A stretch of 64,000 nt of DNA from Begonia masoniana (taxonomy: Eukaryota; Streptophyta; Magnoliopsida; Cucurbitales; Begoniaceae): assembly GCA_022432975.1 (NCBI GenBank), contig CM039509.1:19995432-20059431 (forward strand), read 5' to 3'. Positions 24,301 to 36,417 of this stretch are shown here, one piece after another (position 1 is the first letter of the stretch; each line of letters opens with the position of its first letter). The position numbers and the translations under genes are program-made. The notes beneath the pieces were generated by a model that had not been told where the DNA came from, made no database searches, and saw nothing but the letters and a program-made list of their open reading frames with translations.

Positions 24301-25546
24301 ATCTTCCGGTGAACACGTGGGTCTCGCGTGCTAAATTAAAACATCATCCGGTCGCTAATCGACAAAACACATTTTCTTCATCTTCCGGTGAACACGTGGG
24401 TCTCGCGTGCTAAATTAAAACATCATCCGGTCGCTAATCGACAAAACACATTTTCTTCATCTTCCGGTGAACACGTGGGTCTCGCGTGCTAAATTAAAAC
24501 ATCATCCGGTCGCTAATCGACAAAACACATTTTTCATCTTCCGGTGAACACGTGGGTCTCGCGTGCTAAATTAAAACATCATCCGGTCGCTAATCGACAA
24601 AACACATTTTCTTCATCTTCCGGTGAACACGTGGGTCTCGCGTGCTAAATTAAAACATCATCCGGTCGCTAATCGACAAAACACATTTTTCATCTTCCGG
24701 TGAACACGTGGGTCTCGCGTGCTAAATTAAAACATCATCCGGTCGCTAATCGACAAAACACATTTTTCATCTTCCGGTGAACACGTGGGTCTCGCGTGCT
24801 AAATTAAAACATCATCCGGTCGCTAATCGACAAAACACATTTTTCATCTTCCGGTGAACACGTGGGTCTCGCGTGCTAAATTAAAACATCATCCGGTCGC
24901 TAATCGACAAAACACATTTTCTTCATCTTCCGGTGAACACGTGGGTCTCGCGTGCTAAATTAAAACATCATCCGGTCGCTAATCGACAAAACACATTTTC
25001 TTCATCTTCCGGTGAACACGTGGGTCTCGCGTGCTAAATTAAAACATCATCCGGTCGCTAATCGACAAAACACATTTTCTTCATCTTCCGGTGAACACGT
25101 GGGTCTCGCGTGCTAAATTAAAACATCATCCGGTCGCTAATCGACAAAACACATTTTTCATCTTCCGGTGAACACGTGGGTCTCGCGTGCTAAATTAAAA
25201 CATCATCCGGTCGCTAATCGACAAAACACATTTTTCATCTTCCGGTGAACACGTGGGTCTCGCGTGCTAAATTAAAACATCATCCGGTCGCTAATCGACA
25301 AAACACATTTTTCATCTTCCGGTGAACACGTGGGTCTCGCGTGCTAAATTAAAACATCATCCGGTCGCTAATCGACAAAACACATTTTTCATCTTCCGGT
25401 GAACACGTGGGTCTCGCGTGCTAAATTAAAACATCATCCGGTCGCTAATCGACAAAACACATTTTTCATCTTCCGGTGAACACGTGGGTCTCGCGTGCTA
25501 AATTAAAACATCATCCGGTCGCTAATCGACAAAACACATTTTTCAT
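21344..25546 (-). repeat. 77/79-bp satellite array, 54 units
   Basis: By hand count 54 units: 33 short (77 bp, ending TTTTTCAT) and 21 long (79 bp, ending TTTTCTTCAT), the first with three extra bases, which sums exactly to the 4203 bp observed. From about unit 7 on units are nearly identical. Each has CACGTG in the context GAACACGTGGGTCTCGCGTG. The sister LTR has 6 units. Confidence 0.96.
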
Positions 25547-25580
25547 CTTTGCCTATCGCGGCAGTCATACATATCATTAA

Positions 25581-27999
25581 CTCGGCCTCCACCAGTGGGA
25601 GATTTCGCGAGTCATACATATCATTAACTCGGCCTCCACCAGTGGGAGATTTCGCGAGTCATACATATCATTAACTCGGCCTCCACCAGTGGGAGATTTC
25701 GCGAGTCATACATATCATTAACTCGGCCTCCACCAGTGGGAGATTTCGCGAGTCATACATATCATTAACTCGGCCTCCACCAGTGGGAGATTTCGCGAGT
25801 CATACATATCATTAACTCGGCCTCCACCAGTGGGAGATTTCGCGAGTCATACATATCATTAACTCGGCCTCCACCAGTGGGAGATTTCGCGAGTCATACA
25901 TATCATTAACTCGGCCTCCACCAGTGGGAGATTTCGCGAGTCATACATATCATTAACTCGGCCTCCACCAGTGGGAGATTTCGCGAGTCATACATATCAT
26001 TAACTCGGCCTCCACCAGTGGGAGATTTCGCGAGTCATACATATCATTAACTCGGCCTCCACCAGTGGGAGATTTCGCGAGTCATACATATCATTAACTC
26101 GGCCTCCACCAGTGGGAGATTTCGCGAGTCATACATATCATTAACTCGGCCTCCACCAGTGGGAGATTTCGCGAGTCATACATATCATTAACTCGGCCTC
26201 CACCAGTGGGAGATTTCGCGAGTCATACATATCATTAACTCGGCCTCCACCAGTGGGAGATTTCGCGAGTCATACATATCATTAACTCGGCCTCCACCAG
26301 TGGGAGATTTCGCGAGTCATACATATCATTAACTCGGCCTCCACCAGTGGGAGATTTCGCGAGTCATACATATCATTAACTCGGCCTCCACCAGTGGGAG
26401 ATTTCGCGAGTCATACATATCATTAACTCGGCCTCCACCAGTGGGAGATTTCGCGAGTCATACATATCATTAACTCGGCCTCCACCAGTGGGAGATTTCG
26501 CGAGTCATACATATCATTAACTCGGCCTCCACCAGTGGGAGATTTCGCGAGTCATACATATCATTAACTCGGCCTCCACCAGTGGGAGATTTCGCGAGTC
26601 ATACATATCATTAACTCGGCCTCCACCAGTGGGAGATTTCGCGAGTCATACATATCATTAACTCGGCCTCCACCAGTGGGAGATTTCGCGAGTCATACAT
26701 ATCATTAACTCGGCCTCCACCAGTGGGAGATTTCGCGAGTCATACATATCATTAACTCGGCCTCCACCAGTGGGAGATTTCGCGAGTCATACATATCATT
26801 AACTCGGCCTCCACCAGTGGGAGATTTCGCGAGTCATACATATCATTAACTCGGCCTCCACCAGTGGGAGATTTCGCGAGTCATACATATCATTAACTCG
26901 GCCTCCACCAGTGGGAGATTTCGCGAGTCATACATATCATTAACTCGGCCTCCACCAGTGGGAGATTTCGCGAGTCATACATATCATTAACTCGGCCTCC
27001 ACCAGTGGGAGATTTCGCGAGTCATACATATCATTAACTCGGCCTCCACCAGTGGGAGATTTCGCGAGTCATACATATCATTAACTCGGCCTCCACCAGT
27101 GGGAGATTTCGCGAGTCATACATATCATTAACTCGGCCTCCACCAGTGGGAGATTTCGCGAGTCATACATATCATTAACTCGGCCTCCACCAGTGGGAGA
27201 TTTCGCGAGTCATACATATCATTAACTCGGCCTCCACCAGTGGGAGATTTCGCGAGTCATACATATCATTAACTCGGCCTCCACCAGTGGGAGATTTCGC
27301 GAGTCATACATATCATTAACTCGGCCTCCACCAGTGGGAGATTTCGCGAGTCATACATATCATTAACTCGGCCTCCACCAGTGGGAGATTTCGCGAGTCA
27401 TACATATCATTAACTCGGCCTCCACCAGTGGGAGATTTCGCGAGTCATACATATCATTAACTCGGCCTCCACCAGTGGGAGATTTCGCGAGTCATACATA
27501 TCATTAACTCGGCCTCCACCAGTGGGAGATTTCGCGAGTCATACATATCATTAACTCGGCCTCCACCAGTGGGAGATTTCGCGAGTCATACATATCATTA
27601 ACTCGGCCTCCACCAGTGGGAGATTTCGCGAGTCATACATATCATTAACTCGGCCTCCACCAGTGGGAGATTTCGCGAGTCATACATATCATTAACTCGG
27701 CCTCCACCAGTGGGAGATTTCGCGAGTCATACATATCATTAACTCGGCCTCCACCAGTGGGAGATTTCGCGAGTCATACATATCATTAACTCGGCCTCCA
27801 CCAGTGGGAGATTTCGCGAGTCATACATATCATTAACTCGGCCTCCACCAGTGGGAGATTTCGCGAGTCATACATATCATTAACTCGGCCTCCACCAGTG
27901 GGAGATTTCGCGAGTCATACATATCATTAACTCGGCCTCCACCAGTGGGAGATTTCGCGAGTCATACATATCATTAACTCGGCCTCCACCAGTGGGAGA
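25581..27999 (-). repeat. 47-bp satellite array, 51.5 units, open at an assembly gap
   Basis: Essentially identical 47-bp units starting CTCGGCCTCCACCAGTGGGA and containing TTTCGCGAG; 51 full units plus 22 bp, cut by the N run. The true length is therefore unknown. The 4 units in the sister LTR are 46 bp, one A shorter. Confidence 0.96.
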
Positions 28000-28099
28000 N
28001 NNNNNNNNNNNNNNNNNNNNNNNNNNNNNNNNNNNNNNNNNNNNNNNNNNNNNNNNNNNNNNNNNNNNNNNNNNNNNNNNNNNNNNNNNNNNNNNNNNN
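28000..28099. other. Assembly gap (exactly 100 N)
   Basis: A run of exactly 100 N, the usual placeholder for a gap of unknown size, placed at the edge of the 47-bp array. Confidence 0.97.
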
Positions 28100-28345
28100 T
28101 CTACATAATGTGGTGAAAATGTGCAAACAGTTTCAAATAAATCAAATATCTTTTGGTATTTGTTTAAATAACTTAGTTGCTTTTTACTTTTATAAATTAA
28201 TTTTTTTAAAAAGAATCAACGATATTTGATTTATTAAATTTTTGCCTACTGTTCACTAATTATGGGTAGATAATGGAAAATTTTTCGTGATTTTCAAACA
28301 TTTGTATGATTCTGATAATATTTTTATAAACGAGGAGGAAGCGGT
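28100..28345. other. AT-rich segment in the F 5' LTR with no counterpart
   Basis: About 245 bp of AT-rich DNA (for example AAATATCTTTTGGTATTTG) between the gap and the point near 28350 where the sequence rejoins the sister LTR (TGAGATTTAAGGTTTCC). No repeat, frame or signal is seen. It could be a real small insertion beyond the array or a misjoined contig end. Confidence 0.6.
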
Positions 28346-28557
28346 ACAAGTGGGCAATAATGAGATTTAAGGTTTCCATTTCCTATTTATACTAAATCCA
28401 TCGATTTTAATTTACAAAACTGCCACCCAACCTAGTTTTACTTAACTTGTAATAATTTGTCTTAACATTAAATTTTAAATCATAAAGGTTAAATAAGAGG
28501 GTGACAATGAAAATGGTCAGAAAATCACCTGGCCGAAATGTCGGGTGTTACAGCTCC

Positions 28558-30975
28558 TGCTGCATTTGTGGACCTAATGAATCGAGTATTTCACAAGTAT
28601 CTTGATAGATTCGTTATAGTATTCATTGATGACAATTTGATTTATTCTCGTGATGAGGAAGAGCATAAGGAGCATCTGCGAATCGTTCTGGAAATTCTGA
28701 AGCGGCATCAGTTATATGCTAAATTGTCGAAATGTAAATTCTGGTTGTCTGAGGTGCATTTTCTTGGCCACGTGATAAGTAGTGGTGGTATATCGGTGGA
28801 TCCGGCCAAGATTCAATCGATTAATGATTGGCCTCAACCGAAAAATGTCAGCGAAATTCGGAGTTTTCTGGGATTAGCTGGCTATTACAGAAGATTTATT
28901 GAAGGGTTTTCAAAAATAACAGCACCGATGACTCGCTTGACCCGGAAAGACGTGAAATATGAGTGGTCTGAAGAATGTGAACTGAGCTTTCAGACTTTGA
29001 AGCAGAAATTGACGACAGCTCCGATTCTAACGTTGCCAGTGGCCGAGGAGAAATTTTGTATTTATTGTGATGCCTCGCGGATTGGGTTGGGTTGTGTACT
29101 TATGCAGAAAGACAAGGTGATTGCCTATGCTTTGAGGCAGCTAAAGCCCTATGAGAAGAACTATCTGACCCATGATTTGGAGTTAGCAGCAGTGGTCTTT
29201 GCTTTAAAGATCTGGAGGCGTTACCTTTATGGTCAGCAGTGCGAGGTATATTCAGATCATAAAAGTCTGAAATATATCTTCACACAAAAGGAGCTGAATA
29301 TGAGGCAACGGCGGTGGTTAGAGTTTGTGAAAGATTATGATTTGGAGATTAAATATCACCCCGGTAAAGCTAACGTAGTGGCAGATGCACTAAGCCGAGT
29401 ATCTACTTCAGTTTCAGCTTTGGAGGCTGGTATGTCTGGACATTTGAGATCTGAGGTTCATAAGTTTAATTTGGAGTTGGTTTCAAATTTGGCTGCAGTC
29501 TTATCAGATTTGTCTTTGAAGCCTACAATTTTGGAACAAATCAAAGAAGCTCAGCAAAATGATTTGGAGTGTAATAAATTTAAGCTAAGTATGATATCTG
29601 ATGATCGGACTGAGTTCAGTTACTCGGATGATGGTATTTTGAAATTTTGTAATAGATGGTATGTTTCGAGTAATGAGCAGCTTCGGAAGGAGATCCTAGC
29701 TGAAGCTCATTCTTCGAGGTTTTCTATTCATCCTGGCAGCACAAAGATGTACAGAGATCTTAAGCAGCACTACTGGTGGCCAGGTATGAAGAAGTCTGTA
29801 GCTGAATTTGTTGAAACATGCTTGATTTGTCAGCAGGTGAAAGCAGAACATCAGAGACCTGCTGGAAAGTTACAGCCATTGCCAGTTCTTGAATGGAAGT
29901 GGGACCAGATTTCTATGGACTTCGTGGTCGGATTGCCTAGGACGACGAAGGGCTTTGACGATATATGGGTGATTGTTGATCGTTTAACGAAGTCAGCCCA
30001 TTTTCTGCCGGTGAAGATGACATACAGTATGGATCAGTTTGCTGAACTTTATATTCAGGAGATTGTGAGATTACATGGTGTGCCGACTTCGATTGTATCA
30101 GATAGGGACCCGAGGTTCACTTCAAAATTTTGGAAGAGTCTACATAAGGCGATGGGGACTCAATTGAATTTCAGCACTGCTTTTCATCCTCAGACGGACG
30201 GACAATCTGAACGGACTATTCAGACTCTTGAGGATATGCTCCGAGCGTGTGTGCTTGAGTTTCAGGGTTCCTGGAGTAGGTATATACCTTTGGTGGAGTT
30301 CTCATATAACAATAGTTATCAGGATCTAGTTTGATTGGTCCAGAGATTGTGCAGCAAACTGTAGATAAAGTCCAGTTCATTCGGCAACGCATTCTGACAG
30401 CTCAGAGTCGCCAAAAGAGTTATGCCGATGGTAGGAGACGAGAGCTGGAATTTGAGGTAGGCGATGAGGTTTTCTTGAAGATCTCGCCATTTAAGGGTGT
30501 CATGAGATTCGGGAAGCGAGGTAAGCTGAACCCGCGATTTGTTGGTCCTTTCCCTATTGTGAAGCGTGTGGGAAAGACAGCGTATCAGTTGGAATTGCCA
30601 GCTTCGATGGAGGGAGTGCATAATGTATTCCATGTGTCGATGCTTCGGAAGTGTCTGAGGGATCCATCGCATGTGGTGGTACAGCAGGAGGTCAAAGTGC
30701 AACCTACATTGTCTTATAAGGAGAAACCAGTGGTAATATTCAATTATGCAGTGAAGAAATTGCGCAACAAGGACATTCCATTGGTAAAAGTACTGTGGCG
30801 CAACCACAACATCGAGGAGGCAACGTGGGAGCGTCAACAGGACATGATGGAGCGTTATCCAGAATTGTTCAGGTACGCAAATTTTGAGGACAAAATTTTT
30901 ATAAGGTGGGTGGATTGTAACACCCGAGATTTCTCTAATGCATATAGGCTTAGGAGTAATCGATTAGAGGGTTGA
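28558..30975 (+). pseudogene. pol: pol of element B, 3' portion (RT, RNase H, integrase)
   Basis: Continues the RT after the F insertion: [11 protein letters not shown], then FIDDN where most copies have FIDDI; RNase H with [11 protein letters not shown]; integrase HHCC ([16 protein letters not shown]); core DRDPRF and TDGQSERT. At about 30320 some 90 bp present in A, E-flanking D and F (the [18 protein letters not shown] region) is missing and the frame shifts, ending at 30334. The remaining integrase C-terminus and chromodomain-like tail are open from 30331 to 30975 ([20 protein letters not shown]), running 60 bp into the 3' LTR. Not functional in its present form. Confidence 0.92.
30903..30915 (+). 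promoter_or_regulatory. Polypurine tract of B
   Basis: AAGGTGGGTGGAT directly before the 3' LTR start TGTAACACCC. It lies within the pol reading frame. Confidence 0.8.
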
Positions 30976-31490
30976 TAGGTTGGAAACCATGAAATGTGAA
31001 GTGGGAGTTTGACAAGTCCACCTAAAATGTGATTGGTGGAAAAGTTGGGTTTGAAAAGTCTAATACTTTACACCAATTTGACTTAGTAAAATTGGATGAA
31101 TTAATGGTGTTTTAAGGAGGGTTTTGGCGTTGGTTTTAAAGAGAGTAAGTGAGAGAGAGAGTTTGAAATGTCAAACTTGTGTGATTGGTGAAAATTGGTG
31201 TTTGAAAGTCAAACAACCAATGGTAAAATTGTGTGAATGAATAAATGAAATAAATGGTTGGTAAAGGAAATGAAAAGTGGTGGTGTTTGGGCGTTGAAAT
31301 TGCAATGGAAAAGGGAGGGCTTTAAGGTAATTTTTACATGGTTATTAATTATTATTATTAATTGATTAAATAAAAAGAGAAAAAGGTGTGGTTTTCTTTC
31401 ATTCTTCTTCCTCCCATCGTGCCTCTCTTCCTCTCCTCCATAGCCGCCTCCCTTCCTCCTCCTTTCTTCATTTGTTCATGTGATTTCAAG

Positions 31491-32794
31491 GTAAGTTTAA
31501 TTGGGTTTTTATTTATATGCATGTGGATGAAGTTTGTTAATGCTTTGAAAGGATTTGGTTGAGTTTTGTGGATGTTTGAAAACCTAGGGTTAGGGATTCC
31601 GAATTTTGACTTCTAATTGGTTGTTTTCCTTCTAATTTGGTGGATTTGGTTGTTGAATGGATAGATTAGGTGGTTAGGAGGTTAGATTGAAGATTTGAAA
31701 GTAAATTGGTAAAAACCCGATTTTATACATTGCTGGCTGATTCTGTATTTGTGCAATCTGGATTGGTTAAGTGATTAATTTGGTTGATTTAAGCATTTCA
31801 ATGGATAGTAGACGTGTAGAGCTTTCCGAGTTGGGTGGCACGTCAAAATCCGTTGAAAAACGAGGAAGTTATGGCCGTTTAAAGTTGGACATCGGTAATT
31901 TGTACAAAAACCGGGTTTAGGTGTTTAGATGTGAGAGTTGTTTAGTTGTTGGTTAGTTTTAGTTTTAGTTTTAGTTAGAAAATCTTTTAGAGTTTATTGA
32001 AAGCTTATCGATTTGAGTTTCCGTGATTTTAGGTCGTCGGACGAGTGATTTGGACTGTAATTGGACAAGTGATTTGGACAAGCATTCAGGTAAGTAGTGG
32101 TAGCTTTTCCTTCGCCTTCGGGCCTACACCATAGAATGGTAGGGTTATTTATTTCATGTTGCGTTGTGTTGTTGTTTCGTGTTGTTTGGCATCTTTGAAG
32201 CATGCATCAGGTATAGCACGTTAGGTACGCTTAATGGCATTGTTTGGCATTGTGAGCGAGCACGAATGTAAGCAAATAAAGTTAATTGTAAATGCATCTC
32301 GAATAGTGTGCCTTGTCGGGCTGAGGTTGCTGGTAGTAGCACCCCGAGGGGACTCTATTAGAGATGACCGGCTAAAGCACATATTGCATTTCGAATGGTG
32401 TGCCTTGTCGGGCTGAGGTTGCTGGTAGTAGCACCCCGAGGGGAACTCCATGAGAAATGACCGGCTAAAACACGAGATCCTGAATAGTGTGCCTTGTCAG
32501 GCTGAGGTTGCTGGTAGTAGCACCCCGAGGGGATCTCTATGATGGATGATTGGCAAAACATGAAATTCTGAATAGGGCGCCTTGTCGGGCTGAGGTTGCT
32601 GGTAGTAGCACCCCGAGGGGTCCTTTATGAAGAATTAAACAATTAAAGCAATGAACAGCAAATAAGCACAACTGAGTGATAGAAACTGCATGTGTTAGGT
32701 TGATTGCATCATGAGTCGCCTTTGTTTGCCCTACTTGCTAAGCATTAGGCTTATGTTTTTGTGTTCTGTGGTGTAGGTGACGGAGCGTTCTCAG
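31491..32794 (+). other. Predicted splice cascade in the B 3' LTR
   Basis: Intron 1 31491-32032, 57-nt exon 32033-32089, intron 2 32090-32776, 18-nt microexon 32777-32794, as in the 5' LTR. The last donor is TCAG|GTTAGC here rather than TCAG|GTGAGC. The branch-region block TACTTGCTAAGCATTAGGC is complete here, whereas the 5' LTR lost a few bases in it. Confidence 0.6.
32301..32645 (+). repeat. Four-copy ~90-bp minisatellite in the B 3' LTR
   Basis: Same four units as at 10257-10600 (GTGTGCCTTGTCGGG cores), inside predicted intron 2; no copy-number change between the two LTRs. Confidence 0.88.
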
Positions 32795-33339
32795 GTTAGC
32801 TCGAGAGAGACGACCAGGATTAGTAGCGGTCGGTGATACATGGAGCTTGCCGGTTTGTGCATTTGTCGGGACGCTTCGACCTAGTTCTCGGAGTGTGGTT
32901 CGTATTGGAGTTGTAAAGGTCTATGGTTAGTTTTGTGAGTTGATTGAGTGGATATGTTTTGTGGTGGTTTTCTGGTTGGAGTTGGTGGTTGTATGTTTAT
33001 TTTGTGGTTTGATATTTGGGGTATGATATTTGTGGGAGTTTTGGGTTTTGTGGTGGATTTGTATAGATTTTATTTTGTAGTTGGAGATATTTTGGTTAGT
33101 TTGGTTAGTCTGGATTGATGTTTATAGAATTGGGTGATACTGGTTGGAATTGTGATTTTAAACGTTGTTTATTTTTCAGGTTTTGGATTTCGAAACTTTT
33201 AGGCGTTATATTGCCGTTTTTTTTTAAGTCAAATATTTTATGAAAATTATTTTAAATTTCCAATTTAAACGCGGGGTTGGCTAGCAAAGTAGCGCACCGA
33301 GCCGGGGTGGGTTCGGGGGCGTTACATGCTTCCTCAACT

Positions 33340-33405
33340 GTAAGTACGTTTTTAAGATTTCTTTTTTTTTAGATTCCTTGGAATTGTTGTCTTTAATTTT
33401 TATAG
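33340..33405 (+). other. Predicted 66-nt leader mini-intron of C
   Basis: AACT|GTAAGT at 33340 with a long T run, and TTTTTATAG|GATT ending 33405; the Gag ATG follows at 33415. The TGCTT target copy sits 8 bp upstream, so B inserted just before the intron. Confidence 0.55.
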
Positions 33406-33414
33406 GATTACAAA

Positions 33415-33852
33415 ATGGTTCGTATAGGAAACAATAAGGATGAAAGGGATGACACCATAGATCTATTGAGGGGTGTCATTGCCCAACAAGCTCAATATCT
33501 TGACCGACAAGCATAACATATAGATAGGCAATCTCGTCAGCTCGAGACATTGATAAACCGAGAGGGCTATAGAACCCATAAGGGGGTTGCTCCGAATAAC
33601 CACTGTATGAAGAGGATGGACAAGGAAGAAATCGAACAAAACCGACAGAAGCGCGTACAAGGAACTTCCCAAAAACCTTTGTGCCCTAAATGCCAGAAGG
33701 AGCACTATGTCGATTACAGATTAGGCACAGTTAGATCCTTTCGATGTGGAGGAGTTGGCCACTATGTCAAAGATTGCCCGAAACAAGGCAGAGATCAGAA
33801 AAAGATTACACCGAGGATATTTGCCCCGATCGGAGAAGAGGAAACTGCTTAA
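33415..33852 (+). pseudogene. gag: Shortened gag of element C
   Basis: Starts MVRIGNNKDERDDTIDLL, runs into TAA at 33514-33516, then continues in the same frame through a coiled, Q-rich head (RQSRQLETLINRE), a basic linker, and a CX2CX4HX4C knuckle FRCGGVGHYVKDCP whose first Cys has become Phe, or is preceded by SFRC. It ends at PRIFAPIGEEETA and a stop. The capsid-like Gag core, about 200 residues in A and F, is missing between head and linker. Protease and the rest of pol are absent downstream. Element E has the same head-plus-knuckle architecture, which suggests a shared non-autonomous design rather than random loss. Confidence 0.8.
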
Positions 33853-36417
33853 CCATTAGCTGTTTCAGGTAGAGTTTTAACTCCACAGTTAATAGAGTGA
33901 AGAACAATAGAATAGAAAGGGTAGTTAGAGTGATGTTTTAATGGCAATACGTATATGATAAATAAAAGTAGGCTTGAGAATAGAGATGTAAAAGAATAGT
34001 AGAAGGTGGGTAAGAAGGGTTCCTAAGTGAACCTCGACGAGAAGACAGTAGGTTAAATATAGGATGATATAGATTTTATAGAAAAAGAGTTATACCTTAA
34101 TGTGATTAGCCTGGTGTAATCGCAAGAATTTGGTTACCATTAGAGAAATACAACTTATAAGATATAAGTTTAAATAGATAGAAGCTGGACCCTATTTGAC
34201 AAACCCTTGGAGTTTTAGGGTATGACGAATAAGAGAGAAATTTGAAGCTTAGATATAAAATTTATTGAAGGATACTCGAGATCGTCGAGATATCATTAGT
34301 GCGTTTAAGTAAATAAGAAAATATAGCAGAGATTTGAATTTCCTAGATCCATGAGAAGTTAGGAATATCTAAACAAATGTACATTCAAGAGTTTAGCTTA
34401 AGTAAATTGTTGAGAGGGTAGGTAAGGTGTCAATTTCTTTTGTAAAGGGGCGCTGGGTCGATACAACGTTGTAGATGAGAGATCTAAGTGATTGCGAATG
34501 AGTGTTTGTGTCGACCAATATCGATGAAGAAAATAAGGGGATTTATGCAGAATTGGATGGTTAGCAAATTTCGAGACAATGAAGGATCAAGGTTATACAA
34601 AAGGTAGTTCTCGAGACTTCAAAAATTGGCCGATCTCCAAGAGATAAGCATCGTCGGATAAGACTAGTCAATATATGACGATTACCAAGTCGAGAAAAGA
34701 TTTCAACCAACATGCTATAGGGGGAGACTTAAAGAAATTAAGAGTGATTAGGAAGTAGATACGTTAGACTTGTGATGTTACTCGATCAGAGGATATGGAG
34801 CAAAAATATAAGAGTTAGAAAGAACCTAAACGTATTAACCAAGTTTAAAGCAACTAGTATGACCATAAAAAGGATGACAATTCAACCAAAGTGAGTCTAT
34901 AGTTGGTATAGTTTAAGTTAAGAACCACAAACGTGAGGCTTACCTCCGGAATGGAAGTAGTAATATCAGTGTTCGGGAGATTCGGAGGGTAAACCTTAAT
35001 CAAGAGATGATTCTAAATTAGTGGAGAATAAAAGGGCAAGATTCGAGAATTTAGGAGGTTTGGATTAAGGGTGTAAACTTATCTGCAACAAGTTTGCAAA
35101 CAAGAAGATCGTTGGATGAATCGTCGCACTGGAACCAAGTAGAATACCTAGAACTCGACTAGGAGGAACAAAAGAGGGTAGACCATTTAGAGACTTCGAA
35201 GAAATCCTTGTGCAACGTTATGGATAAGTGCAGGGGATTGTTAGATTAAATGAAGGGTTAAGATTGGAAGTCCAGTATAGGGTTTAATGTCATGGGATTT
35301 GTGAAATTAGCGATTTATCGAATAAAGAGAACGATAAATTTCACAGAAGCTATTAAGTAAACTTAGAGGAGAGGTTAAGTTAGAAAATTTTAGTGGTTTG
35401 ACTCGTATTGAACAAGTCGATACCAATAAACACGTAAATGACCTATGGTTAGAATGAATAGTTGGGAGTATATCAATGGTGAAACTTGGAGATTTGACTG
35501 TGCCCAAAGTTAATAAAGATTTAAGTTAGGCAATAAGCATAATGTAGATGGAATGGAGATTCCAGTTAAGGGCATAGCCAGTGAGCTCATTAAGGTGGCT
35601 TAGAATAAATGTGATGTTTATAGGATCTTGCCTATAAAGAAACCAGGATCTTAAGAGAGTAGTGATTTTAGCTCCCAATTGGACTTGTCGAGGCCTTGAG
35701 GCATATGTTAGTTCGGAATCCCACATAAGAATAACTACTAAAATTGGTAAGGTGCCCAATGAGGTGTACAACTTTGGATACTGTTGATAAAATAGTTATG
35801 AGGGACTAATACTAAAGAAAATGTAGAAACTTGAGTTGGCGTGCATTGCGACTATGGACGGAGTCGATGAATTTATGAAGGAGTTTGGGTTACAGCCCAT
35901 GAGTTGAAAGAAAATTTTTAAACGATATTCGATCTAACTGACGTTAGGAAGTTTGGACATAGATGCGATCTAAAAGAATAGCTAAGGGAAACTTCGATGG
36001 AAGAAAACTTTGAAGTTGCTTCATTAAGAAATTGAGGACTTGAATTAGGCTTTAATCGGGGAGCCTGAATATATGGCCAAATCAGAAGGGTAAGGAAGTT
36101 TAACTTATGGATGATTAAGTGGAAGCTAACATGTGTGTAAATTATTTATGTGCATTTAAATGCAGTTGGGTTATTCAAATCGGAGACGTATGGATTGTTA
36201 GCACGAGATGCATAACCAAGGACTTGATTAATCAAATCAAATGCAGTGGAGGTGGTCAGGAGGCTAATGTTGCGTCAATTGGTTTTAGGAATTTTGGTTG
36301 AGAACCATAGAGATTGACCATAAGTATGGATAGGATCAAAGTTCTTAAGGGAAATAAAATTAGTTTTGAGACGGAGGAAAGGTACTCGAAAAGAACAGAG
36401 CGATTGTAAGTCGAAGT
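33853..36417 (+). other. Non-coding internal region of element C
   Basis: About 2.6 kb, purine-biased on this strand, without a frame over about 80 codons that I recognise and with no RT, RNase H or integrase motif in any frame. By eye it is collinear with the internal region of E on the other strand: for example the GCTTACCTCC...ATGGAAGTAG block at 34938-34960 matches the reverse of 48098-48120, and a CAAC.TGCTATAGGGG block at 34705 matches the reverse of about 48446-48465. Confidence 0.75.

Larger units (their letters stand above)
13525..28552 (-). mobile_element. Element F: Ty3/gypsy chromovirus-like element with intact gag-pol
   Basis: Complete minus-strand element: 5' LTR 20934-28552 (satellite-swollen, with assembly gap), PBS, single gag-pol frame, purine tract, 3' LTR 13541-16309 plus 16 extra terminal bases. 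GCTCC flanks both ends (13520-13524, 28553-28557), cut into the RT codons of B. The shared LTR parts are almost identical, so this is the youngest insertion. It is the only element here whose coding region is unbroken, so it is the candidate autonomous copy. Confidence 0.95.
20934..28552 (-). repeat. 5' LTR of element F, swollen by satellite arrays (>7.6 kb)
   Basis: It starts TGTAACGACCCC and ends GTCGGGTGTTACA, as the 3' LTR does. After about 410 bp matching the 3' LTR come two large arrays (21344-25546 and 25581-27999), a 100-N gap, 250 bp not found in the sister LTR, and the shared promoter end (28345-28552). The roughly 700 bp that separates the arrays in the sister LTR is absent, so the arrays abut. 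This also removes the predicted acceptor 2, microexon and donor 3; the gap or missing part hides donor 1, exon 2 and donor 2. Confidence 0.9.
8871..33326 (+). mobile_element. Element B: Ty3/gypsy chromovirus-like element, split by F
   Basis: A complete element with two LTRs (8871-11278 and 30916-33326) and a TGCTT target duplication on both sides. Its internal region runs 11279-13524 and 28553-30915, parted by element F. The LTRs differ by roughly one or two percent by eye, so insertion is recent. The coding region has one in-frame TGA and one deletion with frameshift. Unlike the other coding elements here its Gag carries two zinc knuckles. It inserted in the leader of C. Confidence 0.93.
30916..33326 (+). 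repeat. 3' LTR of element B (2411 bp)
   Basis: Matches 8871-11278 with scattered single-base differences and a few indels. Ends GGGGGCGTTACA, followed by the TGCTT target copy at 33327. Confidence 0.94.

Noticed and set aside
21344..25546. Possible centromeric satellite
   Set aside because: The array is bounded on both sides by F LTR sequence and matches the short array of the sister LTR, so it is LTR-derived. Whether the unit also exists as free centromeric satellite cannot be seen here.
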